Assembly (NCBI GenBank): GCA_029861795.1 | Contig: JAOTYS010000098.1 | Location: forward strand, 1 to 12,086 | Origin: Gammaproteobacteria bacterium | GTDB taxonomy: Bacteria; Pseudomonadota; Gammaproteobacteria; Arenicellales; JAOTYS01 | Direction: 5' to 3' | DNA length: 12,086 bases | Shown here: positions 1 to 7,739 of the stretch, one piece after another | Layout of the letters: every line of letters begins with the position of its first letter | Numbering within the stretch: the stretch's first letter is position 1 | Made by a program: the position numbers and the translations under genes | The notes under the pieces: model-generated | Databases searched by the model: none | What the model was told of the DNA's origin: nothing | What the model saw: only the letters and a program-made list of their open reading frames with translations

Positions 1-79
1 TTTGAAACGCCGCACATCACGGTTATCTCGCGGCGGACAACGAGAAGGGGCCGGCAGACACAAAGCGAGCCGAAGCGCT

Positions 80-159
80 GGGGTCAGGTCCGACTAAATC
101 AATCGAACCCGACCCCTTTGATTCCCTGACCAAATCAATCGGACCCGACCCCTTTGATT
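80..159. repeat. REP-like palindromic repeat with a second direct copy
   Basis: Bases 80-93 (GGGGTCAGGTCCGA) and 103-116 (TCGAACCCGACCCC) form an imperfect palindrome with two mismatches and a 9-base loop. The right half recurs: 96-123 and 132-159 are the same 28 bases with one difference, a period of 36. Inside each copy AATCAA (97-102) and TTGATT (118-123) are also inverted. GGGGTCAGGTC-type palindromes are typical of extragenic elements around REP-associated tyrosine transposases (RAYTs); that assignment is from family knowledge, not from a search. The element sits just past the stop of the minus-strand gene at 175 and could help end its transcript. Confidence 0.6.
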
Positions 160-174
160 TTGCGACAAAGCGGC

Positions 175-1137
175 TCAGTAGCAACGATTCGTGCCCCACC
201 GACTGCAGGTGGGATTAACCGATATCAGACCCCCAGGGACTCTTGAGTTGACGCCTGTCTCAATAGCACAACCAAACTCTCCACTCTCGGGATTTAGTTC
301 ACCCGGTTCCGTGAACTCGTCACATGCAAAATCTCTCCCATCTAACCCCTCATCCGGCTGCTCGGCCAGGTGATTACAAACACAAAAATTACTGGTGTCT
401 ATATTGCCTTCTATAGTGTTACCTATCTGTTGACCAAAGAACGGCACCCGATCGCCAGCGCTATTCCTGATCTCAAGTACATTAACAAGTACCTGGCTCA
501 CGCCAGGCGTATGGGTTGTCCCCTCGCAGGCAGTTGCAGGATCAATTGTAAGTCCCCCAAAGCCGTCTTCGTTTTCGCCGATAACGGTTACGTCCCTACA
601 ATTTGGAATGAACTTACTTAAGGATCTAGGTGGTAGATCTTCATCGGCATCCGCGAAGAAAAAAGCCGAATTAGGATTTGAAATCTGACCATTATTTTTT
701 ACAAAAATCCCACCCGCCGCAGTGACTATATCTTCGGCATAGGACCATACGCAGTTACTGCCTTTCGTAGCTCCTTCTACCATGAACTGGTCAACGCGCC
801 GTATCGCAAACTCTTCCCCTAGCTGCTGATCGACCTCAAACTTCACACCGGGCGGGTCGTCAGGATCGCCCACGGGTATATTTTCAGCTGTCACTTTCAA
901 TGTCTTCCCGTTAGTGTCCGTAGCTTCACAAAATCCTGGGAAACTTTGTATCTCACAGCAGGTTGTACCGGGTATGCTACTGCAACTGGCCGAACCCCCG
1001 AAAAGGCCCCTGAAGTTCGACGTTGGCGTCGTTTTTTGGCACTGATTGGGAACGAGTTGTGCACCCGCGGGTCCTGCAAGCCCAAAAGCTGTCAGCCCTA
1101 TAGTTGCCAACGCTAATTTAAAAAAGTTGATGCGCAT
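175..1137 (-). CDS. secreted cysteine-rich protein of unknown family
   Basis: I do not recognise this 320-residue protein. It begins with a clear Sec signal peptide: basic MRINFFK, a hydrophobic run to about residue 22, and a likely cleavage after Ala26 (AGA|Q). The mature part holds 14 cysteines (33, 52, 60, 61, 70, 129, 180, 204, 252, 254, 272, 290, 311, 319), an even number that fits disulfide bonding outside the cytoplasm. It includes a CC pair and a CxC motif and is acidic and Gly/Pro/Asn-rich. There is no lipobox, PEP-CTERM or LPXTG tail and no beta-barrel ending. The ATG at 1137 follows GAGGAG (1144-1149) at good spacing. It lies 121 bp downstream of the FecR-TPR-barrel gene on the same strand, so it may be co-transcribed and act with it in the periplasm or at the surface; that link is inference. 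Confidence 0.8.
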   Translation of the reverse strand: MRINFFKLALATIGLTAFGLAGPAGAQLVPNQCQKTTPTSNFRGLFGGSASCSSIPGTTCCEIQSFPGFCEATDTNGKTLKVTAENIPVGDPDDPPGVKFEVDQQLGEEFAIRRVDQFMVEGATKGSNCVWSYAEDIVTAAGGIFVKNNGQISNPNSAFFFADADEDLPPRSLSKFIPNCRDVTVIGENEDGFGGLTIDPATACEGTTHTPGVSQVLVNVLEIRNSAGDRVPFFGQQIGNTIEGNIDTSNFCVCNHLAEQPDEGLDGRDFACDEFTEPGELNPESGEFGCAIETGVNSRVPGGLISVNPTCSRWGTNRCY

Positions 1138-1258
1138 AACTATCTCCTCACTAAATATGTTAACGGCTTAGGACTGAAGTCCCTTGCCAGTGATCTCCGT
1201 TTTCTTGGTTTTCTTACCCTCTCGCGATTTTTATATGAAACTGGTTCATGACCCTGCA

Positions 1259-4200
1259 TCAGAAACTGAGGCTCACCTGCCCGATGATGATGCGATCAGC
1301 GAAATAGGGGCCAGTCGATGATTCGCCCCTGAACTCACGAAAACTGTCGTCCTGATAATTGAATTTCTCATCAAATAAATTCCTAACTCCGAGGCTAGCG
1401 ACCCCGCGCCGTTTTGGAAAACGGTATCCCACCCCGACATCAACCACAAAAAAGCTGTCTTCGCCCTGCGCACGGATAGTATTGGGCGATCGCCGCACGT
1501 CTTGATCCACGTAAGTACCCACGACACCAGCAAAAAATCCAGATTGATGGAAATAGTTCACGCCAATCGGCAGGCTAAGTGTTGTGATCTTCTCGGGCAG
1601 ATCGGCGAACTCAGTGATTAAGCCCTCTTCAGCCTCATATTGGTCGTAAACGAACTCGGCAGTCACGCCCCATCGGTCACTGGGAGTCCAGTACAAGTAC
1701 AGTCGATGGAGCTTTTCCTCACGATCTTCAAACACGGTGTCCGGTGGGTCGTTAAAAAGCCTAAAGACTGGCTCATCCATATCACGTTTCGTGAGCTCTC
1801 CCCCAAATGAGATGTCAGAGCTCGCGTCGAAATCCAATCCCAATCCATATCGCCATGACTCGGTTCCATTGATGTCATCGAAGAACTGGTTAAAGCCGGC
1901 AACTTGGGTCGGCTCGATGGTTCGATTGTTGACTATCAGTGGCTTGACGACCTTGAATGCAGCAGCGCGTAAGCGTATTTTGTCATTGACTCCCCACTGC
2001 ACCCCGAATTTCGGATTGAAACTCGTTTCCTCCAATATTCCCTGCTGAAAATCGTCGTAGCTCGCACCAATCGTCCAATCAATCGACTCCTCCCCGGTAT
2101 GGATATTGGCATAGACATATCCTCGCGGGTGTTCGATTTTCTCATCAAACGTACCACCAAATGTTTCAACTGGGCCTAAATCGATGTCGGATATCACAAT
2201 CTCCTCCATGGTGAGGCTATCGGCATCGCTGTAGGCCGCCCCCACCAAGAAGTTCAAGCGTTCTCTTTGATAAATGTACTGTGCTTCCCACTGATCGCCC
2301 TTATCGCGTATATCGGCATCAAAGGATATGGTAGTGAATGGATCGAGCGGCTCGGATAGCCTCTGAATCTCTTCTCTGTCATTATGAATGTACGAAAGCA
2401 ATATGGTGGACTGCGGTGATCGTGGCATTGGTGAAATGCGCAAGCCAATCCGCGCCGTATCCTGATCTCGGTCGGTAGTTCTGTCCAGGAGGAAATCGTC
2501 AGGATCGAAATTGAAGGCTAGATCACCCGCTGTCGATTCTTGATGCTGGAACTCTGCCTGGAGGTTCACCTCCGGAGTGACGGCGCCTTGTAAGTAAACG
2601 TTGTACAGGTCCTGATCCAAACCATTGTTCGGTCGCCAGCCGTCCGTGTTCGAAGTAAATCCGCCAACGCTGTACGAGAATCGGTCGTATAGGCCCGAGA
2701 GCACACCCTCGCCCCCATATGTATCGTTGTTACCACCGAACCCCGTTACATTGAACTGTGACTTGTTACGCTGAAATAACGGCGTGAACTCATTGAAACC
2801 GGGGCTTGCCGGGCCACCTAGAGTGACGATATTCAGATTGGTTGCGGCAACACTCGGCTGCACCGGGTTGATGTTGATGTCCTGCATGAGCTGCGCTTGC
2901 AGCAGTTCACTGACGCGCGAGATCTCAAGGCGACGCACACCCAGATAAGTGTCGGACAGAAACCGATGGGCCGAAGCGTTGGATGGATCGAGGGTTAGAG
3001 ATTCTGTCGATTGGTTGACCCCAAGCTGGTTGAAACCGAGGTCCTTGTAAGCTCGGGCCAGGCTGGTGCCTCTGGCCGCGCGGTCTTTGTCGAGCAACAG
3101 TCGGCTGCGGTAGACAGCGCGGTTGTCGTTGAGCTCGATGGACCTCTCCAGATCCTCGACTGCTTCGATCGGCCGGTTGACGGTCTGCTTGAGGATACCG
3201 TCGTACAGGTAAGCGGTTGGATCGTTCGGATCGAGTTGCTTAGCAATACTGTACTGCTCGGAATCGAGGGGATAACGTCTCTCCTCAAAATATGCCTTAC
3301 CGAGGTAGGCGCGTAATAGAGAGTTGTTGGAGTCGAGGGCGACCGCCACTTCGAGATCCCCAGTTCCTTGCTCGAGCTTGCCGCTGCTGATCTTCGCCAG
3401 ACCCAGACCGAGATGGGCGAGCGGGTCGGCCGAGCTCAGCTCGATGGCTCGCTCGAACGCGGCCAGGGCATCCGCGTTCCTGAACTCCGCAAGGGCGGCA
3501 AAGCCCAGAACCAGTTGCGTACGTGCCAGGTTGGGCGCCAACTCGGTGGCCTTCTGCGCCGCTGCGCGCGATTCCCGGCTGTTACCCAGCATGAGCCAAA
3601 GCTCGCCCAAACGCGCCCAGGCCAAAGGGTCTTCCGGGTGCTGTTCGACCGCGTGCTGCAGCGTGTCCCGTGCCGTCTCGATCTGGAAATTCGCCTGCTG
3701 TGCATAAGACAACGCAATTTTGGCCGCCGCCGTCTCGCTCAACTCGACACCGCGTATAGCACTGGCAAGTGCCGCTTCATTTTCATTCTGGATGATTTCA
3801 ATAATCGCACGCAGCGAATAGGCCAGCCCGGCATCGGGGTCGAGCCGCAAGGACTGTTGAATATCGGGGCCTGCCTCGTCCACCCGGCCTACAGATAGAC
3901 CCAACGTCGCACGGAAGAGATAGAAACTGGCGTCACGGTTGGCTTCCGCAACACCTTCCAGTTCGGTGAACGCGCCGCCAATATCGCCGTCGGCTGCCAT
4001 CTGCATCGAGGAGCGAAGGTAGGCCGGGGCGTCCGCCGGTACCCTACCGGATGCCCCACCGAGGAAGGCAAGTATCGGTGGATAGTAGAGTGACCATTGC
4101 ACCGCATCGCGAGGTCGAACGACGATGCGTGGCTCGGGTGCCTTGCCTGCCTCTGCGGCGACCGATTCGCCAGAGGCAACTGAAATGCTCCCCTGATCGT

Positions 4201-4699
4201 TTGCCGCGAGTACTTGCCCTTCAAGAACCGTAAGAATGGTGCGGTCGCCTTCTACTCGGAAGACGAACTCAGTGCCTTCTATCGACCCGTTAAGGTAAGG
4301 GGTGTCGACTTCCATCTCGCGGGGCTTACGACTAAACGACTGAAAGGCCCCCGCGAGCAGACTCAGAAAGGAACGTTCCTCCTCTTTGTCTGTGATATCG
4401 ACCAGACGTACGGCAGTACTCTGATCGATTCGCAACACGGCTTCATTAATCAGCGCTACCGCAGCGCGGCTATGCTGACCGGCCCGCACCGTATCGCCTT
4501 GGCACAGCACATCCTGGAGGTTCGCGCGTATCCAATCGGAGTCACCCGTACGCTGGACCTCGACGTTACCCTCGACCGAAACAAGTCGTCCTACGACCGG
4601 CTCACAAGACTCAGCCGCGTCAGCTAATTCTGGAAAAAAAGAGACTAGGGACGCACAGATTATTGCGCCGGATGCCGACTGCAACAGCGTCTTTCGCAT
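1259..4699 (-). CDS. FecR domain-TPR-outer-membrane beta-barrel fusion protein
   Basis: This 1146-residue protein carries three modules. A signal peptide ends near ADA|A (residue 28). Residues about 35-190 are a FecR-type domain: VEGNVEVQR start, a GTEFVFRVEGDRTILTVLEG core and a following SGESV. Residues about 235-595 are TPR-like helical repeats (for example ALAAFERAIELSSADPLAHL and a DPNDPTAYLYDG repeat boundary). Residues about 645-1146 alternate like a TonB-dependent-receptor barrel, with GVRNLFDEKFNY near the end and a terminal aromatic ...VSLSF, as outer-membrane proteins have. I see no convincing plug domain or TonB box between the TPRs and the barrel. FecR domains usually sense an outer-membrane receptor and control a sigma factor; here the domain sits on the same chain and no sigma gene is in the window. 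The ATG at 4699 follows a strong SD, GAGGAGGAG (4704-4712). Its role is probably uptake, sensing or export at the outer membrane; the substrate is unknown. Confidence 0.85.
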   Translation of the reverse strand: MRKTLLQSASGAIICASLVSFFPELADAAESCEPVVGRLVSVEGNVEVQRTGDSDWIRANLQDVLCQGDTVRAGQHSRAAVALINEAVLRIDQSTAVRLVDITDKEEERSFLSLLAGAFQSFSRKPREMEVDTPYLNGSIEGTEFVFRVEGDRTILTVLEGQVLAANDQGSISVASGESVAAEAGKAPEPRIVVRPRDAVQWSLYYPPILAFLGGASGRVPADAPAYLRSSMQMAADGDIGGAFTELEGVAEANRDASFYLFRATLGLSVGRVDEAGPDIQQSLRLDPDAGLAYSLRAIIEIIQNENEAALASAIRGVELSETAAAKIALSYAQQANFQIETARDTLQHAVEQHPEDPLAWARLGELWLMLGNSRESRAAAQKATELAPNLARTQLVLGFAALAEFRNADALAAFERAIELSSADPLAHLGLGLAKISSGKLEQGTGDLEVAVALDSNNSLLRAYLGKAYFEERRYPLDSEQYSIAKQLDPNDPTAYLYDGILKQTVNRPIEAVEDLERSIELNDNRAVYRSRLLLDKDRAARGTSLARAYKDLGFNQLGVNQSTESLTLDPSNASAHRFLSDTYLGVRRLEISRVSELLQAQLMQDININPVQPSVAATNLNIVTLGGPASPGFNEFTPLFQRNKSQFNVTGFGGNNDTYGGEGVLSGLYDRFSYSVGGFTSNTDGWRPNNGLDQDLYNVYLQGAVTPEVNLQAEFQHQESTAGDLAFNFDPDDFLLDRTTDRDQDTARIGLRISPMPRSPQSTILLSYIHNDREEIQRLSEPLDPFTTISFDADIRDKGDQWEAQYIYQRERLNFLVGAAYSDADSLTMEEIVISDIDLGPVETFGGTFDEKIEHPRGYVYANIHTGEESIDWTIGASYDDFQQGILEETSFNPKFGVQWGVNDKIRLRAAAFKVVKPLIVNNRTIEPTQVAGFNQFFDDINGTESWRYGLGLDFDASSDISFGGELTKRDMDEPVFRLFNDPPDTVFEDREEKLHRLYLYWTPSDRWGVTAEFVYDQYEAEEGLITEFADLPEKITTLSLPIGVNYFHQSGFFAGVVGTYVDQDVRRSPNTIRAQGEDSFFVVDVGVGYRFPKRRGVASLGVRNLFDEKFNYQDDSFREFRGESSTGPYFADRIIIGQVSLSF

Positions 4700-4725
4700 T
4701 GCTCTCCTCCTCGTTTTTCGTTGAT

Positions 4726-4757
4726 ATTAGGCGCGAGCATAAATGCTTATGCCTAAT
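4726..4757. promoter_or_regulatory. compound inverted repeat upstream of the FecR-TPR-barrel gene
   Basis: ATTAGGC (4726-4732) pairs with GCCTAAT (4751-4757), and inside it GCATAA (4737-4742) pairs with TTATGC (4747-4752) around ATGC. Read as one hairpin, the right arm TTATGCCTAAT pairs with ATTAGGC and GCATAA across a short bulge. It lies about 27-58 bases before the start codon, just beyond the Shine-Dalgarno. It could be an operator or a 5'-leader hairpin; the sequence does not decide which. Confidence 0.45.
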
Positions 4758-4821
4758 CCTCGCGTTTTGTTAGCGCGATTCTTAGTCAACTAGACGGAAG
4801 GGCACGCCCCTCGGGAAGCAT

Positions 4822-4839
4822 CTAGCTGCAATGAGCTAG
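4822..4839. repeat. inverted repeat CTAGCT-6-AGCTAG
   Basis: CTAGCT (4822-4827) and AGCTAG (4834-4839) are perfect inverted copies around GCAATG. They lie about 125-140 bases upstream of the FecR-TPR-barrel start and border the AT-rich stretch, where a minus-strand promoter could be. A regulator site is possible, but a 6-bp arm can occur by chance. Confidence 0.3.
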
Positions 4840-4946
4840 CAATTGTTTTTATTTCTTAGTTTGTTTTTATTGTTTAAGGAACATCAAACTGTCAATGCCA
4901 GAGTGATGGTGTCCTCTATTCATCACAGGATATTAGATCACACTTC

Positions 4947-4982
4947 AGATTTTTCTACTACTTTAGATTTTTCTACTACTTT
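4947..4982. repeat. perfect 18-bp tandem duplication
   Basis: AGATTTTTCTACTACTTT occurs twice head to tail (4947-4964 and 4965-4982) with no mismatch. The perfect identity suggests a recent replication-slippage event in the AT-rich spacer. It could alter promoter spacing, but no function is visible. Confidence 0.85.
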
Positions 4983-5086
4983 TATTGATTTGGATTAGAA
5001 CTATTCTATATCTCTTTATTTCTTCGCTTATTCAAGCTATGACCCAGCAAGCGACCAATAAATCATGTCGTTCCCGCCGTCACTTT

Positions 5087-5192
5087 CAAAGTTGGACCGA
5101 GTAATTCTCGCAAAGCTAACATAAGCGCCATTCGTTGTATGGCACGTAGATTTCTTTGTAACTAGCCGATAAATCAGCCGGAAATTGGACCC
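5087..5192. mobile_element. possible relic of insertion-sequence terminal repeats
   Basis: CAAAGTTGGACCGA (5087-5100) and GAAATTGGACCC (5181-5192) share the core AARTTGGACC in direct orientation about 94 bases apart. Reiterated terminal motifs with TTGGACC-like cores remind me of IS21-family ends. No transposase reading frame is present, so at most this is a decayed or minimal remnant. The call rests on resemblance only. Confidence 0.2.
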
Positions 5193-5376
5193 TTTTTGCC
5201 AAGTCGCTCACATCACGTCCCGGCGAACCCATTGACAGGTCCGTCACGACGGGCACCTATGTGAAACGCTGTCGGTTATCCCCACCACCGCATTTTATGC
5301 ATGGATCGCTTCCGCGCCAGACGACACCATTGAGGGCTCGATCAGATACGACAACCAGGTAAAGGACTAACGATGG

Positions 5377-5453
5377 ATCTGGATGCAGGCTTAATCGGAT
5401 CAGGCCCAATTCGATTAGTATTCAACCTATATAATGAGTGATCAGATCCAGAT
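5377..5453 (+). promoter_or_regulatory. candidate promoter with flanking inverted repeat
   Basis: A perfect TATAAT hexamer stands at 5430-5435 on the plus strand, about 240 bases before the DUF1538 gene. No good -35 box is found at 16-18 bases upstream, so an activator or another sigma factor would be needed. ATCTGGAT (5377-5384) and its inverse ATCCAGAT (5446-5453) bracket the hexamer, with a TGATCA palindrome at 5439-5444. The arrangement is suggestive but unproven. Confidence 0.3.
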
Positions 5454-5675
5454 TTTTCCGATATGCTCGGGACGTCTGGCTTGACGCAATGGATCATTAT
5501 AGGCGGCCAATGTACCAGCAAGTGAACTCTCATTCCTCGCGGTTACAACGACCAAGCTTAATAAATTCTTCCACCATAAATGTTCTTCTGCATTCGCACA
5601 GCCCGCAATGCCGATTTAGCAAAAGCTTTACAGCTGACTGAATCAAGCAAGCACTGCCAAAGAAAGAGTTGATTA

Positions 5676-7289
5676 ATGCCAGATGAGTCTGCCAAACGGA
5701 TTCGCGTAGGGTTCAGAAGCGCGGTGGTAATCGTCGCTCCCTATGTGTGGGAGCGGTACTGGGAGCAGATCAAGGTGTGTATGCCGATTTCGCTCTACTT
5801 GGCTTTATTTCAGTTCATTGTGCTCGGGAAGACGCCGGTGGCGGCCCTGCAGATAGGGTTCAGCATTTTCGTTTTGATGTGTGGTCTGATGTTGTTCATG
5901 GAAGGACTGAGACTCGGCCTGATGCCTTTCGGTGAGAACATCGGATCCACGCTACCGGCAAAGTCGACCCTCACAATCATGCTGACATTTGCGTTCTGCG
6001 TTGGCGTGGGTGCGACATTCGCTGAACCTGCAATCGGAACACTCAAGCAAGCGGGGACAGGTATTGATCCCACTAAAGCACCGCTGCTTTTTGCATTGCT
6101 AAACGATTGGAGCACGATGTTGGTATCGTGCATTGGCATCGGCGTCGGTATCGCCACATTGCTCGGGGTCCTGCGATTTGTGAACCACTGGAACCTTGCG
6201 TCGCTGATTATCCCGAGTGTTGTTACGCTAGTCATCCTGTCAGTGCTTGCGTCACTCGACGAGAATACATCGGCAATCATCGGTTTAGCGTGGGACTGCG
6301 GCGGCGTGACCACCGGCCCAGTGACTGTACCGCTGGTATTGTCACTCGGTATGGGTGTTACCAGCGCACTGGGTGAGAAAGACACAGGCAGGTCTGGGTT
6401 CGGCATCGTGACACTTGCCTCGCTGCTCCCAATCATTGCGGTACTTATGCTCGGGTTGGTGCTTCACTATGGCGGGTTGGTCGACTATTCGGCATTGGCC
6501 TCCGAGAGCATCCAGAGTGGTGGAGTCGAATCAGCCGGTTTCCTTGGCAGCCCAATCATTGGTGCAGGCGTCGGGGCACTGCGAGCAATAGTGCCGCTCT
6601 GTGTATTCCTATACTGCGTCCAGAGATTCTTACTGAAGGAAGAGATTCGATACTTCGATCAAATTTTACTGGGGATCATATTCACTGTTATTGGTATGAC
6701 GTTGTTTCGCGTCGGCCTCGATTTCGGATTGACACCGCTCGGCAGCCAAGTTGGATCTGAGATTCCAAGCGCTTTCAATCCTCCACCAGGACTTTATGGT
6801 GACAGTCTGGGGCGAGTAGTTGCGATCACCTTTGCGTTTATTCTCGGATACGGGGCGACGCTAGCTGAACCGGCGTTGAACGCACTAGGCCATACAGTGG
6901 AGGAGATCACCGCAGGTGCATTCAAGAAAAAGGTTTTAGTACAGGCAGTAGCAATCGGCGTCGCCGTTGGAATTTCATCGGGTATCATCAAGATAATCTT
7001 TGACATTCCACTCATATATATTTTAATCCCGCCGTATCTCGTACTCATGGTCCTGACCCTCCTCTCTTCCGAAAAATTCGTCAATATCGCATGGGATAGC
7101 GCGGGGGTGACAACTGGTCCGATTACAGTACCGCTGGTTATCGCAATGGGTCTGAGCGTGGGTGATTCTGTCGGGATTATCGACGGTTTCGGAATCATCT
7201 CCTTGGCATCGGTTGGTCCTATTCTATCGGTGCTCACCCTAGGGCTATTTATAGATCGTGCAACGAAGCGACTACAGGCACAAGTGTAA
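5676..7289 (+). CDS. DUF1538 family multi-spanning membrane protein, two-repeat form
   Basis: This 537-residue protein is very hydrophobic, with roughly a dozen membrane segments, and matches what I know of DUF1538. It is an internal duplication. Half one has FAFCVGVGATFAEPA (105-119), LAWDCGGVTTGPVTVPL (204-220) and GFGIVTLASLLPI (241-253). Half two has FAFILGYGATLAEPA (386-400), IAWDSAGVTTGPITVPL (471-487) and GFGIISLASVGPI (504-516). Each half carries the conserved AWDxxGVTTGPxTVPL loop, a likely re-entrant or substrate-binding segment. The duplicated fold suggests a transporter or channel in the inner membrane; no substrate is known to me. The PII-like gene follows after 51 bases and is probably its regulator. 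The ATG at 5676 has only a weak SD (AAAGAG), and a start at Met36 would remove a soluble N-terminal stretch; I keep the longer form. Confidence 0.85.
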   Translation: MPDESAKRIRVGFRSAVVIVAPYVWERYWEQIKVCMPISLYLALFQFIVLGKTPVAALQIGFSIFVLMCGLMLFMEGLRLGLMPFGENIGSTLPAKSTLTIMLTFAFCVGVGATFAEPAIGTLKQAGTGIDPTKAPLLFALLNDWSTMLVSCIGIGVGIATLLGVLRFVNHWNLASLIIPSVVTLVILSVLASLDENTSAIIGLAWDCGGVTTGPVTVPLVLSLGMGVTSALGEKDTGRSGFGIVTLASLLPIIAVLMLGLVLHYGGLVDYSALASESIQSGGVESAGFLGSPIIGAGVGALRAIVPLCVFLYCVQRFLLKEEIRYFDQILLGIIFTVIGMTLFRVGLDFGLTPLGSQVGSEIPSAFNPPPGLYGDSLGRVVAITFAFILGYGATLAEPALNALGHTVEEITAGAFKKKVLVQAVAIGVAVGISSGIIKIIFDIPLIYILIPPYLVLMVLTLLSSEKFVNIAWDSAGVTTGPITVPLVIAMGLSVGDSVGIIDGFGIISLASVGPILSVLTLGLFIDRATKRLQAQV

Positions 7290-7340
7290 AGCGCTAAGGC
7301 AACTGATTTGGGGGCTAAGTAATTCAGGAGAAAGATCTCG

Positions 7341-7694
7341 ATGAGTGATGCAGCCGATAACAAAAAACACAGTGATCTCGATGCGATCACCGTCATCGTT
7401 CAACGCGGCAAGGCGGAGCCGATAGTGAAAGCGATGATGAAAGCAGGCGCGACCGGCGCTACGATCTATTTTGCGCGCGGCACCGGTGTCCGCGAGCGAT
7501 TGGGTCTACTGGGCATCGCGATTCAACCGGAAAAAGAGGTCATCATAGTGGTCACGCCCAGAGCCATCACCGATCGGGTGTTCGATGCGGTGGTGAAGGC
7601 GGGAAAACTAGAACATCCTGGCATGGGATTAGCCTTCACCCAAGAGGTTGGTCGCGTCGTCGGCTTAATTCGATCCAACGACAACGACGAGTAA
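7341..7694 (+). CDS. PII-like (GlnB/GlnK superfamily) signalling protein
   Basis: This 117-residue protein has the length and ferredoxin-like pattern of PII proteins: strand ITVIVQRGKAEPIVKAMMKAG (16-36), TGATIYFARGTG (38-49), KEVIIVVTP (65-73), a helix with FDAVVKAGKL (81-90), then VGRVVGLI (103-110). The T-loop region (about 47-62) is short and has no counterpart of the uridylylated Tyr51. The B-loop, normally a TGxxGDGKI stretch that holds the nucleotide phosphates, reads AGKLEHPGMGL (87-97). It may therefore sense a different ligand, or bind nucleotide differently, and should not be a GlnD substrate at the usual site. A ten-residue N-terminal extension precedes the fold. AGGAG (7326-7330) lies ten bases before the ATG. 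Pairing with the membrane protein upstream suggests it docks on that protein as GlnK does on AmtB. Confidence 0.85.
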   Translation: MSDAADNKKHSDLDAITVIVQRGKAEPIVKAMMKAGATGATIYFARGTGVRERLGLLGIAIQPEKEVIIVVTPRAITDRVFDAVVKAGKLEHPGMGLAFTQEVGRVVGLIRSNDNDE

Positions 7695-7739
7695 GAATTG
7701 TTTGAGCCTCGCACGCCACTTACCCAAACTTGCAAGGGA

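Larger units (their letters stand above)
4758..5675. other. long AT-rich intergenic region between divergent genes
   Basis: I see no convincing gene here; the short ORFs lack ribosome sites and look random. Bases about 4840-5035 are strongly AT-rich with repeated TTTGTTTTTATT-like runs. The divergent genes on either side mean the promoters of both should lie here. Separate entries cover the inverted repeats, the tandem duplication, the possible insertion-sequence relic and a candidate promoter. Confidence 0.6.

Noticed and set aside
1171..1182. GGAC-TGAA-GTCC hairpin between the barrel and cysteine-rich genes, considered as a riboswitch or terminator
   Set aside because: The stem is only 4 bp without a T run, and the surrounding bases do not match the c-di-GMP riboswitch core I compared it with.
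3368..3898. 176-codon plus-strand ORF inside the TPR region
   Set aside because: Antisense to the GC-rich TPR coding region, with an arginine/glutamine-rich translation typical of shadow frames.
5438..5641. 67-codon plus-strand ORF before the DUF1538 gene
   Set aside because: No ribosome site, low-complexity Ser/His/Arg-rich translation and no family pattern; probably leader or spacer DNA.
5810..6436. 208-codon minus-strand ORF inside the DUF1538 gene
   Set aside because: It is the antisense shadow of a well-supported membrane protein and shows no domain of its own.
7695..7739. Bidirectional terminator between the convergent PII-like and CoA-transferase genes
   Set aside because: Expected from layout, but no stem of useful length or T run is visible in these 45 bases.
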